DNA of 64,000 nt from Lachnospiraceae bacterium (GCA_024399135.1 JAKSHY010000001.1:62001-126000), one strand, 5' to 3'; counted from the stretch's first letter, positions 35,282 to 44,443 are shown. Numbers and translations: made by a program. Notes: generated by a model from the sequence alone, not told the origin.

Positions 35282-36072
35282 CCCTGAAAAGGAGTTGCAA
35301 AAAGACCAGCTGGAGAAATCGGCTGGTTTTCTTTTCTTAAATGGCTTACGTCCCCTATCGCCTGAAGTCGGAAGGATGTTTCGTGTCCCCATCTTTCTTC
35401 AGTAGTCAATATGGTAACAGAGCTTGTAGGCATGAAGAAACTGTGAGTTAATACCTCAAAAGGTATATTTAATAGATGAGAAAGAACGAGGCATGTAACT
35501 CCAAGATGACAGAAGATTACAATTACAGTTTCTTTTTCACCATCTTTTAACTCGGGGCCGTTATCTTTAATTTCGTTATTGGGACCAACAGTTGAACTTA
35601 AATATCTTTCTTTAGAATTCTTGTTTATATAATATTTATCTTTTCTAAAGTATCCATATTCTTCTAATAATTTGTCAAATCCATTAATTACTTGAGGATA
35701 GTTTAACTCTATATCAGGATTACTTTTAATAACGGGTGCTTTCAAAAAGCCGTCCTCTAATTCATAAAAACAGTCTGTATTAGACACTTTAGATGGAATG
35801 AAATCCCATGGAACTCCATGTCTATTAGTCTCAGGATCAATAATAGGATATGAAAATTCTCTCATAAAATCCAAAATTTCAGCTTCAGTATTTAACGCTT
35901 TTAAAGATGGCATGGCAGTTTCTTTAGCCCGTCCCTGAGGAGATGAATAAAATTTAGTTACATCCCAATTTTGTACTCTTTTTGAAAGAAGTTCTGCCTC
36001 TATTTGACCATTTTTCGTAAGAGAATCTGTATTATAATCTGGTTCACCGTGTCTAATAAATATAATTTTCAT
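35278..36072 (-). CDS. Histidine phosphatase family protein
   Basis: The start is set at 36072, giving MKIIFIRHGEPDYN; the frame is open to 36213 but that part has no family similarity. The 264-residue protein has the RHG phosphohistidine motif (R7-G9), a second conserved Arg in SSPQGRAKETA and the late His in FCHLG. It may act on small phosphorylated metabolites. It is longer than simple phosphoglycerate mutases because of a middle insertion. No Shine-Dalgarno precedes the start. Its stop shares four bases with the convergent glycosyltransferase stop, with no terminator between them. Confidence 0.85.
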   Translation of the reverse strand: MKIIFIRHGEPDYNTDSLTKNGQIEAELLSKRVQNWDVTKFYSSPQGRAKETAMPSLKALNTEAEILDFMREFSYPIIDPETNRHGVPWDFIPSKVSNTDCFYELEDGFLKAPVIKSNPDIELNYPQVINGFDKLLEEYGYFRKDKYYINKNSKERYLSSTVGPNNEIKDNGPELKDGEKETVIVIFCHLGVTCLVLSHLLNIPFEVLTHSFFMPTSSVTILTTEERWGHETSFRLQAIGDVSHLRKENQPISPAGLFATPFQG

Positions 36073-36110
36073 AATGAAACTATAATAGCATAGTAATAAA
36101 AGAAATTCAC

Positions 36111-36139
36111 TTGAAACATATGTTCGATTGTGGTATATT
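36111..36139 (+). promoter_or_regulatory. Promoter of the NusG-II gene, predicting a leaderless mRNA
   Basis: TTGAAA (36111-36116), 17 bases, then TATATT (36134-36139). Six T separate the -10 from the ATG at 36146, which is where transcription should begin. Confidence 0.7.
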
Positions 36140-36145
36140 TTTTTT

Positions 36146-36541
36146 ATGAATATAAAAAGAAAAATGCTTGAGTATAAATGGGATATATGTATTATTATTT
36201 CTTTTTTGATCATTGCTTTAAGTGTATATATTTTTTTTCAAACACATTCTGATTCTTTTATTAATTCATCTAAAATTATTGTTTTAGTTGATGGAGAGGT
36301 AATTAATAGCTTTGATTTTGGCGAAGAAGGCGATTATGTAATTGAGACAGAATATGGAGTAAATGTTATACGTATTGATAATAAAATAGCAAGAGTTATC
36401 AATGCGGATTGCCCAAATAAAGAATGTATGAATATGTCCCTGTTATCAGATGGTTCTAATAGTATTATTTGTATTCCTAATCATCTTGTTTTGAAGAACG
36501 TTGGTAATATGGAGGGTTCATATGATGCAATCGCATATTAA
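36146..36541 (+). CDS. NusG domain-II-containing membrane protein
   Basis: The 131-residue protein has one membrane segment (about 12-32) and an extracytoplasmic NusG-II-like domain with paired cysteines (NADCPNKECMN and IICIPNHLVL). The family is common in Clostridia, often beside a Gx transporter as here, and is sometimes linked to flavin- or quinone-type electron transfer; its function is unproven. No Shine-Dalgarno precedes any candidate start. The ATG at 36146 coincides with the predicted transcription start; the ATG at 36164 is the alternative. Its end overlaps the next gene by 20 bases. Confidence 0.82.
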   Translation: MNIKRKMLEYKWDICIIISFLIIALSVYIFFQTHSDSFINSSKIIVLVDGEVINSFDFGEEGDYVIETEYGVNVIRIDNKIARVINADCPNKECMNMSLLSDGSNSIICIPNHLVLKNVGNMEGSYDAIAY

Positions 36542-37049
36542 ATCAATTAATAAAGTTGCATATTTGGGCGTTCTTTTGGCATTTTCTTTGATTTTATCTT
36601 ATTTAGATAGCTTATTAATGTTTTTTAGTAGTATTCCAGGCGTTAAGCTTGGACTCGCTAATCTTTCTGTTATTGTATGTTTGTATTTAATTGATTATAA
36701 ATATGCTTTCATATTAAGTATATTAAAGGCTGTTTTATCTTCGCTATTATTTGGAAGTGCTTTTTCTATGATATACAGCTTAGGTGGTGCATTTTTAAGT
36801 ATATTTTTTATGATTATATTTTATAAAATTAATATTATTCATATAATTACTGTTTCTATAATTGGAGGAGTATTTCATAATATTGGACAACTTTTAGTAG
36901 CTATATTTATATTAAAGGATACTAGTATACTATACTATTTTCCAATTCTTATGATTTCAGGACTTCTAACAGGAGCTATACTTGGGTTTGTAGCATCAAT
37001 TGTTAATCCATATATTAAAAAAATAATTAGCATAGGAGGCAATTTATGA
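36522..37049 (+). CDS. Gx transporter family membrane protein (HepS component-I-like)
   Basis: The 175-residue protein is nearly all membrane segments (about five or six). Its motifs PGVKLGLANL and GGVFHNIGQLLVA match the Gx-transporter family, which includes proteins annotated as heptaprenyl diphosphate synthase component I. The start is the ATG at 36522, five bases after GGAGGG; a second ATG follows directly. The fold resembles ECF S-components, so small-molecule uptake is possible. The NusG-II partner upstream is the usual neighbour. The 3' end overlaps ruvA by four bases (ATGA). Confidence 0.85.
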   Translation: MMQSHIKSINKVAYLGVLLAFSLILSYLDSLLMFFSSIPGVKLGLANLSVIVCLYLIDYKYAFILSILKAVLSSLLFGSAFSMIYSLGGAFLSIFFMIIFYKINIIHIITVSIIGGVFHNIGQLLVAIFILKDTSILYYFPILMISGLLTGAILGFVASIVNPYIKKIISIGGNL

Positions 37050-37660
37050 TTGCTTTTGTTGAAGGAAAATTTGAAGGCGTAATAGAAGATAAGGCTATAA
37101 TAAATGTTAATGGCATTGGTTATAATGTTATGATTTCTAATAGAACGATGGAGACTATGCCCTTATTGGGTAATAATGTTAAGTTGTTTACGTACACGGC
37201 TGTTCGAGAAGACAGTATTAGTCTTTATGGATTTAATTCTTTGGATGAACTTGATTTATTTAAAAAGCTTATTTCTGTTAATGGAATAGGTCCCAAGGGT
37301 GGACTTTCGCTTCTTTCATTTACAGATGCTGATGAACTTAAATTTGCTATTTTAAATGGAGATTCAAAGCTTATTTCGAAAGCTCCTGGAATTGGCAAAA
37401 AAACAGCTGAGAGAGTAATTCTTGACCTTAAGGATAAGCTTGAATGGAATAATGATTTAATTAATATGGAAATTAAAAATGCTTCTTCTGAAAAAATAAA
37501 TACCGGACATTTGGATGGAATGGCTAAAGAGGCAGTTGAAGCACTTTTGGCATTAGGTTATGGTTCGCTAGAAGCCAATAAAGCTGTTAAGAATATTGAT
37601 ATTAATTCTTACGATAATGTAGAAGATATATTAAAAGAAGCGTTAAAATTTTTACTTTAA
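37046..37660 (+). CDS. ruvA: Holliday junction branch migration protein RuvA
   Basis: The 204-residue protein has the N-terminal OB-fold, the HhH motifs LISVNGIGPKGGLSLLS and KAPGIGKKTAERVILDLKDKL, and the C-terminal domain III (about 155-204) that contacts RuvB. RuvA tetramers hold Holliday junctions for RuvB. The start overlaps the Gx transporter stop by four bases (ATGA), after AGGAGG. ruvB follows 14 bases later. ruvC is absent here, as in many Firmicutes. Confidence 0.97.
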   Translation: MIAFVEGKFEGVIEDKAIINVNGIGYNVMISNRTMETMPLLGNNVKLFTYTAVREDSISLYGFNSLDELDLFKKLISVNGIGPKGGLSLLSFTDADELKFAILNGDSKLISKAPGIGKKTAERVILDLKDKLEWNNDLINMEIKNASSEKINTGHLDGMAKEAVEALLALGYGSLEANKAVKNIDINSYDNVEDILKEALKFLL

Positions 37661-37674
37661 AGGTGTGAATATTA

Positions 37675-38670
37675 ATGAGTCGAGTTATTGAAACTAAAGT
37701 ATTAAGTGAAGATATAGCTTTGGAAGGTTCGCTAAGACCTCAGCGTCTTGATGAATATATTGGTCAGGATAAGATAAAGGAAAGCCTTAATATTTATATA
37801 GAAGCCGCTAGAAAACGAGGAGAATCGTTAGATCATATTTTGTTTTATGGCCCTCCTGGACTTGGAAAAACTACACTTGCTTCTATAATTGCTAATGAAA
37901 TGGGGGTTAAGATGAAGGTTACATCTGGCCCTGCAATTGAAAAGCCAGGTGAACTTGCTGCTATATTAAATTCGCTATCAGAGGGCGATGTGCTTTTTAT
38001 TGACGAAATACATAGATTAAACAGACAGGTCGAAGAGGTTCTTTATCCTGCAATGGAAGATTTCTGTATTGATATTATTATAGGAGAAGGCCAGTCAGCT
38101 AAATCTATGAGACTACACCTTCCTCATTTTACATTAGTCGGAGCAACGACTAGAGCAGGACTATTGTCAGCTCCATTAAGAGACAGATTTGGTATTATTC
38201 ATAGACTTGAATATTATACACCAAAAGAACTTCAGACTATTATTATGCATTCATCCAGAATTTTGAATGTTGATATAGAAACTGATGGAGCTTTAGAGAT
38301 GGCTAAAAGATCAAGAGGAACTCCTAGAATAGCTAATAGAATGCTTAAGAGAGTTAGAGACTATGCCGAGGTTAAGGGCGATGGTGTTATTACTCAGAGC
38401 CTTGCTATGACTGCACTTGATCTTATGGATGTTGATAAAATTGGTCTTGATCATATTGATCAAAATATGCTACTTACAATGATTAATAAATTTGAAGGTG
38501 GACCTGTTGGTTTAGATACATTGGCCGCTGTAATTGGTGAAGATCCAGGAACTGTTGAAGATGTTAATGAGCCTTATCTACTTAAAATGGGGTTTATTAA
38601 CAGAACACCTCGTGGAAGGGTTGTTACCAAGGAAGGTTATGCCCATTTTGGTCTTGAAATCCCAACATAA
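37675..38670 (+). CDS. ruvB: Holliday junction DNA helicase RuvB
   Basis: The 331-residue AAA+ motor has Walker A GPPGLGKT (59-66) and Walker B LFIDEIH (D110, E111). The sensor segment [18 protein letters not shown] and the C-terminal winged helix follow ([11 protein letters not shown]). It drives branch migration with RuvA. AAAGGTG serves as the Shine-Dalgarno. The length is normal and no motif is altered. Confidence 0.98.
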   Translation: MSRVIETKVLSEDIALEGSLRPQRLDEYIGQDKIKESLNIYIEAARKRGESLDHILFYGPPGLGKTTLASIIANEMGVKMKVTSGPAIEKPGELAAILNSLSEGDVLFIDEIHRLNRQVEEVLYPAMEDFCIDIIIGEGQSAKSMRLHLPHFTLVGATTRAGLLSAPLRDRFGIIHRLEYYTPKELQTIIMHSSRILNVDIETDGALEMAKRSRGTPRIANRMLKRVRDYAEVKGDGVITQSLAMTALDLMDVDKIGLDHIDQNMLLTMINKFEGGPVGLDTLAAVIGEDPGTVEDVNEPYLLKMGFINRTPRGRVVTKEGYAHFGLEIPT

Positions 38671-38718
38671 TCACCTTATAATTATTCATAGTTGCAACTA
38701 TTAAACAGGGTATATACT

Positions 38719-39117
38719 ATGGCTAATTCAAACGATGTTGAGGTAATTATTGGAGGTGAGGTTTTAACCTTATCTGGTGCTGAATCTGAAGAATATCTTC
38801 AGAAGGTTGCCTCTTATATCAATAACAAAATATTGGAGATTACCAGAACTGAGTCTTTTAAACGTCAGACTCAGGAACGACAGAGTGTGTTATTAGCTCT
38901 TAATATTGCTGATGATTATCATAAAGCTTTAAATAAAATAAGCGAATTAGAAGATATCATTTCAAGTAAAGATAATGAAATGTATAACATTAAATCAAAA
39001 TTAGTTAATCTTCAGATTAAACTTGAGAATACTGAAAAGAATGTTAAATCATTAGAGAATCAGGCTAATGAGTATTCTAAGAAGATTATTAGATTGGAAA
39101 CAGAATTAAAGAACTAA
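38719..39117 (+). CDS. zapA: Cell division protein ZapA
   Basis: The 132-residue protein has the ZapA N-terminal globular region (VIIGGEVLTLSGAESEEYLQKVASYINNK) and a long C-terminal coiled coil (about 75-132). ZapA bundles FtsZ filaments at the division site. The start at 38719 gives the family N-terminus and has AGGG eight bases ahead; an in-frame ATG at 38692 has none. The coiled coil is longer than in short ZapA proteins. The stop codon lies inside the terminator stem that follows. Confidence 0.85.
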   Translation: MANSNDVEVIIGGEVLTLSGAESEEYLQKVASYINNKILEITRTESFKRQTQERQSVLLALNIADDYHKALNKISELEDIISSKDNEMYNIKSKLVNLQIKLENTEKNVKSLENQANEYSKKIIRLETELKN

Positions 39118-39144
39118 GGTGCACTGTACCTTAGTTCATTTTTT
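39111..39144 (+). terminator. Strong terminator that includes the zapA stop codon
   Basis: A perfect 10-bp stem (GAACTAAGGT, 39111-39120, with ACCTTAGTTC, 39128-39137) has a 7-nt loop and is followed by ATTTTTT. The zapA TAA is within the 5' arm. The next ATG comes only six bases after the T-run. Confidence 0.85.
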
Positions 39145-39150
39145 AAATTT

Positions 39151-40422
39151 ATGACTAAAAAAGTAGAATTATTAGCTCCTGCTGGAAATTTTAATACAAT
39201 GCTTGCAGTTATCAAGGCTGGGTGTGATGCTGTATATCTTGCAGGTAATAAATTTGGAGCAAGAGCATATGCAGACAATTTTAATGATGATGAAATTTTA
39301 GAGGCTATTGATATAGCTCATTTGTTTAATGTTAAAGTCTACATGACTGTTAATACACTTTTAAAAGATGAAGAAATAGCATCTCTTAAGGATTTCATGG
39401 CACCTATTGTTAAAAAAGGATTAGATGGAGTTATTGTTCAGGATGTTGGTGTAATCAGAGTTTTAAATAAAGAGTTTCCCACTCTTCATATTCATGCAAG
39501 TACACAACTTTCCATATTAGGTCCATATGCTGTAGAAATTCTTAAAAAATATAATGTTGATAGAGTTGTTCCTGCCAGAGAATGTTCCCTGGAAGAAATA
39601 AAATATATAAAAAGTCTTGGGAATATTGAAATTGAAAGCTTTATTCATGGTGCGATGTGTTATTCGTATTCTGGAATGTGTTTATTTAGTTCAATTTTAG
39701 GTGGACGTTCTGGAAATAGAGGCAGATGTGCTCAGCCTTGCAGACTTCCTTATCATACGAAAAAGGAAAAAGAGGTATATCCTTTTAGTATGAAAGATAT
39801 GTGTACAATATCAATTCTTCCGGAACTTATTGAAGCAGGTATTGATTCCTTTAAGATAGAAGGAAGGATGAAAAAAGCAGAATATGCTGCAGGTGTTGTC
39901 TCCGTATATAGAAAATATATAGATTTATATTATAAAAATGGTAATTTCGTTATTGAAGAAAATGATATGAATTTGCTAAGAAACTTATATATACGAAACG
40001 AAATTTCTTTAGGTTATTATCATAAAAATAATGGAAAAGATATGGTTACATTAAGTCAGGGTGCATATTCATCTCAGGATGAAGGGGTTATCACTAATCT
40101 GACTAATAAATACGTTAATTCGAAGCCATATCTCTTGATCAATGCTTTTATTAAATTTAATGTAAATGAACCTGTATATTTGTCTTATAAATATGGTGAT
40201 ACTGAAGTCTCATTAACTGGAAATGTTGTTGAAGAAGCAAAAAATGCTCCTCTAAATAAAGAAAAGCTTATTGAACAAGTTTCAAAATTAGGAGATACAT
40301 ATTTTAAAATTAATGAAGTTTTGATAGAGCAAAAAGGAAATGGATTTATTCCAATAAAAGCACTTAATGAATTAAGAAGAAACTTGGTCAACCTTCTTCA
40401 GGAGAAAATAATTAATGGTTAA
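39151..40422 (+). CDS. U32 family peptidase-like protein, N-terminal part of a split protein
   Basis: The 423-residue protein matches U32 proteins: N-terminal ELLAPAGNFNTMLAVIKAGCDAVY, the signature ESFIHGAMCYSYSGMC, and the cysteine cluster GNRGRCAQPCR. Some family members (RlhA, TrhP) hydroxylate tRNA or rRNA, others are called collagenase-like; an RNA-modification role is the likelier guess. Related Clostridia carry one protein of about 700 residues; here the C-terminal part is a separate frame overlapping by eight bases. The start has no Shine-Dalgarno and follows the zapA terminator by six bases. Confidence 0.85.
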   Translation: MTKKVELLAPAGNFNTMLAVIKAGCDAVYLAGNKFGARAYADNFNDDEILEAIDIAHLFNVKVYMTVNTLLKDEEIASLKDFMAPIVKKGLDGVIVQDVGVIRVLNKEFPTLHIHASTQLSILGPYAVEILKKYNVDRVVPARECSLEEIKYIKSLGNIEIESFIHGAMCYSYSGMCLFSSILGGRSGNRGRCAQPCRLPYHTKKEKEVYPFSMKDMCTISILPELIEAGIDSFKIEGRMKKAEYAAGVVSVYRKYIDLYYKNGNFVIEENDMNLLRNLYIRNEISLGYYHKNNGKDMVTLSQGAYSSQDEGVITNLTNKYVNSKPYLLINAFIKFNVNEPVYLSYKYGDTEVSLTGNVVEEAKNAPLNKEKLIEQVSKLGDTYFKINEVLIEQKGNGFIPIKALNELRRNLVNLLQEKIING

Positions 40423-41245
40423 TGGTATTCACGTATATGTAAATGAATTTGAACAATTGAGAGAACTTGTTTCGTTAAATAAAGATTATATTAAAAGAAT
40501 TTACATAAATTCTTCATTGGCTTATGAGCATCTGGATTTTATTTCGGAGTATCCCAATTGTGAATTTTATTTTGCAACACCTTATGTTTTCAGAAAAAAG
40601 GATGTTAATAAGTTCGCTGAAATTGTTAAAACTGGGCTTTTTAAAGGAGTATTAGTTAGGAACCTTGAGGTATATTCATATTTAAATATTAATTATGAAT
40701 CATTTAAGAATATTAATATAGTGCTTGATTCTCAGATGTATGTATTGAACAGCGAGAGTCTTAAGTTTTATATTGAAAATTCTAATATACCTATTAAAGA
40801 ATACTACAGTTCTTTTGAATTAAACGAAAAAGAACTAAAACGTCTTATATATAATATAGAAAATGAAGGTAATAATATAATTCATTCCAGTGTTGTATAT
40901 GGAAGAATTCCAATGATGATTACAGCTAACTGTATTAGGAAAACATTGGATAAATGTAATGGGAATTCCGGATTTTATGAGATTGAAGATAGAAAGAATA
41001 AATCGTTTCCTATATATTGTAACTGTGAACACTGTTATAATGTAGTATATAATAGTGTTCCATTATCATTACATAAATATGTAAATGAATTAAAAAAGAA
41101 TGGTAATATTCGATTAGATTTTGTAGATGAAAAAGCCTTCGAAATGAAGAAGATTATAAATTATTATATTGGCTTGATGTCTAAGTATGAGGATCCTTTT
41201 TATAAGGATTATACTACAGGACATTATAAACGTGGCGTGGAGTAA
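40415..41245 (+). CDS. U32-associated C-terminal half, encoded separately
   Basis: The 276-residue protein matches, by memory of the family, the C-terminal half of long clostridial U32 peptidases: VVYGRIPMMITANCIRKT, then CNGNSGFYEIEDR, then NCEHCYNVVYNSVPLSL. The cysteines in these motifs (TANC, DKC, YCNCEHC) could bind an Fe-S cluster or zinc. The ATG at 40415 has its own AGGAG ten bases ahead inside the upstream gene, which argues for a real second gene rather than a sequencing error. The next gene overlaps by one base (TAATG). Confidence 0.7.
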   Translation: MVNGIHVYVNEFEQLRELVSLNKDYIKRIYINSSLAYEHLDFISEYPNCEFYFATPYVFRKKDVNKFAEIVKTGLFKGVLVRNLEVYSYLNINYESFKNINIVLDSQMYVLNSESLKFYIENSNIPIKEYYSSFELNEKELKRLIYNIENEGNNIIHSSVVYGRIPMMITANCIRKTLDKCNGNSGFYEIEDRKNKSFPIYCNCEHCYNVVYNSVPLSLHKYVNELKKNGNIRLDFVDEKAFEMKKIINYYIGLMSKYEDPFYKDYTTGHYKRGVE

Positions 41246-42942
41246 TGAGTTTAGAAACTTATATTAGTGAATTCTCAAAATATATCATAGCAGCTGTTAT
41301 GATTTTATATGTAATAAATTGTTATACAGCTTTTTTGTATAAGAATGAAGAAAAGAGCAAGGGGGTATATGCTAGACAAAGTGTATTACTCTTTGCATTT
41401 CACTTTAGCTCATTTATGGTAATTTGCTTTGAAACACATGAAGTAAGTTATCTTATCTTTTATGCCTTTCAACAGATTGCATTGTATGTTGCTGTTATGC
41501 TATTTAAGTCCTTTTATCCTAGGGCTAACAGGCTTGTAATTAATAATATGTGTATGCTTTTGAGTATAAGCTTTGTTATATTAACAAGATTAGAATATTC
41601 TAAAGCTATTAAACAATTTGCAATTGCAAGTGGTTCTTTAGTTGTTGGCCTTTTTATTCCCTTTTTTATTAAAAATCTTAAAATATTAAAGAAACTTAAG
41701 TGGTTGTATGCAGGTGTTGGCGTAACAATGATAGGTGTAGTTATGATACTTGGTCAGACTACTTATGGAAGCAAGATATCGTATACAATAGCTGGATTAA
41801 GCTTTCAGCCAGCAGAATTTGTTAAAATTCTATTTGTGTTTTTTATAGCATCAGCTTTGTATGAATCTACAACCTTTATTGATGTATTGACATCCGGAGT
41901 TATTGCTGCTCTTCATGTGGTTATTCAGGTGGCAAATAAAGATTTAGGATCTGCTCTTATTTTCTTTATTGTATATATATGTGTATTATTTGTGGCCACA
42001 AGAAATCCTATATATTTGATATTAGGTATGGCATCTGGTGCAGGAGCTGCATTTGTTGCTTTTAAAGCATTTTCACATGTAAAGGTAAGAGTCCTGGCAT
42101 GGCAGGATCCTTGGAGTGTTATTGATTCTGCAGGTTATCAGATTACACAGTCATTATTTGGAATAACGAGTGGTGGATATTTTGGATTAGGTTTGTATAA
42201 AGGTGCACCTAATTCAATTCCGTTTGTTGAAGATGATTTTATATTTTCTGCATTGTCCGAAGAGTTTGGTATTATATTTTCAGTTTGTCTTATTTTGATA
42301 TGTTTAAATTGTTTTATCGCATTTGTAAAAATAGCATTAAAATTAACAGACAGATTTTATAAGCTTTCGGCGTTTGGATTTGCAGTTACATATATATTCC
42401 AGGTCTTCTTAACTATTGGAGGGGGTTCTAAATTTATTCCTTTAACAGGAGTTACGCTTCCGTTAGTAAGCTATGGCGGAACAAGCGTATTAACCACAGT
42501 ATTAATGTTCACCATAATTGAGGGAATGTATATGATTCGCGAAGAATCATCTGAATATGTAGATGAAAAGGCAAGAAGAAAAATGGACAAAAATAATAAT
42601 AGAAGAGTTGCTGGTCCTACTAATTATGACAAGAACGGGCGTTATAATAACGCTCGCTATCGTAAAACTGCAAATAATTATGATAGAGAATATTATTATA
42701 ACAATCAAAATTACGATGATATAGAATATTATGATCAAAATGATTATTATGATAACAATTATCGTAGCGAGAATGGTTATGATGATGACTTAGAATTTCT
42801 TCATGGTTTTACATCTCCTATTGATATTAATCTTGTTAATGAACTTTCAAGAGAAGATGAAGAGTATTTAGATAATGATATAGATTTTTCAAAAGAAATA
42901 TTATATAGCGAAGAAGAATATGAAAAAGATCAAAGAAAATAA
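41245..42942 (+). CDS. rodA: FtsW/RodA/SpoVE family peptidoglycan glycosyltransferase with a disordered tail
   Basis: The SEDS protein of 565 residues has about 12 membrane segments up to residue 430. Family motifs are QPAEFVKI, NKDLGSALI, GQT-type loops and the C-terminal PLTGVTLPLVSYGG. It polymerises glycan strands outside the membrane with the class B PBP encoded next. Residues about 445-565 form a hydrophilic tail very rich in Asn, Tyr and Asp (NNNRR, RYNNARYRKT, DDIEYYDQND), absent from standard RodA. The tail is predicted cytoplasmic and disordered. Whether it serves elongation or division is not decided; the PbpA-like partner favours the symbol only loosely. Confidence 0.85.
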   Translation: MSLETYISEFSKYIIAAVMILYVINCYTAFLYKNEEKSKGVYARQSVLLFAFHFSSFMVICFETHEVSYLIFYAFQQIALYVAVMLFKSFYPRANRLVINNMCMLLSISFVILTRLEYSKAIKQFAIASGSLVVGLFIPFFIKNLKILKKLKWLYAGVGVTMIGVVMILGQTTYGSKISYTIAGLSFQPAEFVKILFVFFIASALYESTTFIDVLTSGVIAALHVVIQVANKDLGSALIFFIVYICVLFVATRNPIYLILGMASGAGAAFVAFKAFSHVKVRVLAWQDPWSVIDSAGYQITQSLFGITSGGYFGLGLYKGAPNSIPFVEDDFIFSALSEEFGIIFSVCLILICLNCFIAFVKIALKLTDRFYKLSAFGFAVTYIFQVFLTIGGGSKFIPLTGVTLPLVSYGGTSVLTTVLMFTIIEGMYMIREESSEYVDEKARRKMDKNNNRRVAGPTNYDKNGRYNNARYRKTANNYDREYYYNNQNYDDIEYYDQNDYYDNNYRSENGYDDDLEFLHGFTSPIDINLVNELSREDEEYLDNDIDFSKEILYSEEEYEKDQRK

Positions 42943-44374
42943 CCCTAAAAAATCGAATATTCCAATTCTGATTATTATGTGGTTCTTCATACTTTTGTTT
43001 GGAGGAATGATTTATTATATTGTAGATTATTCTATTAATAATAAACAGGAACTAATTGGCAATAGTTATAATGGAAGAGCTAAAATTCTTGCTGCACAGA
43101 ATTTACGTGGAACAATTTATTCAAAGGACGGAGATGTTTTAGTATCATCTTCTCTTAATCAGGATGGAAAAGAAGTAAGGCATTATGAATATGGTCCTAT
43201 GTTTTCTCATGTTATAGGATATGCAACGAATGGAAGAATGGGAATAGAAGATCAGGCTAATTATTATTTGATTAATTCAAATGCTCCAGTTTCTACTAAA
43301 GCTAAAATGGATGCTCAGGGATTAAAATACCCTGGTGATTCGGTATATTCAACTTTGGATCTTAATCTTCAAAAAGCTGCATATGATGCAATGGGATTAT
43401 ATAAAGGTGCAATTGTTGTTAGTGAACCTTCTACTGGAAAGATTCTTGCACTTGTATCTAAACCTGATTTTGATCCTGCAGAGGTTATGTATAAGTGGAA
43501 TGATTTAATTAACGACAGTAAAAGCTCTGTTTTATTAAATCGTGTAACACAGGGTAAATATCCTCCTGGTTCTACTTTTAAAATTATTACAGCATTAGAA
43601 TATATAAAAGAACACCCTGATGATTATTATAAATACCATTATAATTGTACTGGTTCAATTACAAGGGGTGAAGATACTATTAGATGTTATCATGGAATGG
43701 TACATGGAAGCCTTGATTTTAAGAAAGCTTTTGCTAAATCATGTAACTCCGCTTTCGCAGATATTGGACTTTCAGTTAATAGAAATGAATTTGGATACAC
43801 ATTAAATACATTGTTATTTAATAATGTACTGCCAACAAGCCTGCAAACATCATCTAGCAAGCTTATTGTTACTGATAGTACATTAGATACTGATATGATT
43901 CAGATTGTTATTGGACAGGGTTTGTCTAATATTACTCCTTTACAATTAAACATGATTACATCTGCAATCGCTAATGATGGAATTTTGATGCAGCCATATG
44001 TGATTGACAGAGTTGAAAATAGTGCAGGAACTGTAATTAAACAGTTTAAGCCTGAAGAATATGGAAGGCTTATGGAAGAAAATGAAGCTCAGATAATGAG
44101 AGATTTAATGGTAAATGTTGTTAATGAAGGAACGGCTACCAAGTTAAAGGGTACTTCATATTATTCTGGTGGAAAAACAGGTTCAGCTGAGTTTGGGGTT
44201 TCTAAGAGTGGAGAATCACATGCCTGGTTTACTGCATTTGCAGGAAGTGAAAATGATGAGGATGAGCTGCCAGATATCTGTCTTACTATAATTATAGAAG
44301 AAGCTGGTAGTGGTGGCGATTATGCTGTTCCAATTGCTAAAAGAATTTTTGATGCTTATTACCAAAATAAATGA
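42920..44374 (+). CDS. pbpA: Class B penicillin-binding protein (transpeptidase)
   Basis: The 484-residue protein has an N-terminal anchor (about 14-37), a short pedestal domain and a transpeptidase domain. Its motifs are STFK (S218-K221), SCN (274-276) and KTG (419-421). It cross-links peptidoglycan peptides outside the membrane. The short N-terminal region and GNSYNGRAKILAAQNLRGTIYSKDG resemble PbpA of actinobacteria and Clostridia more than FtsI. The start lies 23 bases inside the SEDS gene, so the glycosyltransferase and transpeptidase are translationally linked, as expected for a RodA-PBP pair. Confidence 0.92.
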   Translation: MKKIKENNPKKSNIPILIIMWFFILLFGGMIYYIVDYSINNKQELIGNSYNGRAKILAAQNLRGTIYSKDGDVLVSSSLNQDGKEVRHYEYGPMFSHVIGYATNGRMGIEDQANYYLINSNAPVSTKAKMDAQGLKYPGDSVYSTLDLNLQKAAYDAMGLYKGAIVVSEPSTGKILALVSKPDFDPAEVMYKWNDLINDSKSSVLLNRVTQGKYPPGSTFKIITALEYIKEHPDDYYKYHYNCTGSITRGEDTIRCYHGMVHGSLDFKKAFAKSCNSAFADIGLSVNRNEFGYTLNTLLFNNVLPTSLQTSSSKLIVTDSTLDTDMIQIVIGQGLSNITPLQLNMITSAIANDGILMQPYVIDRVENSAGTVIKQFKPEEYGRLMEENEAQIMRDLMVNVVNEGTATKLKGTSYYSGGKTGSAEFGVSKSGESHAWFTAFAGSENDEDELPDICLTIIIEEAGSGGDYAVPIAKRIFDAYYQNK

Positions 44375-44443
44375 TAATATATGTACATTGGAATAAGTAA
44401 TTCAATTTTTAAGTTATATTTTTTATTTTGAAAGGGATTAAAT

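Noticed and set aside
36073-36213. N-terminal extension of the histidine phosphatase containing a membrane-like stretch
   Set aside because: The RHG family starts at MKIIFIRHG, and the extension covers the divergent promoter of the NusG-II gene.
42635-42660. Hairpin GGGCGTTA/TAACGCTC inside the SEDS tail
   Set aside because: It is 8 bp with a G-T pair, within low-complexity coding sequence, and lacks a T-run.
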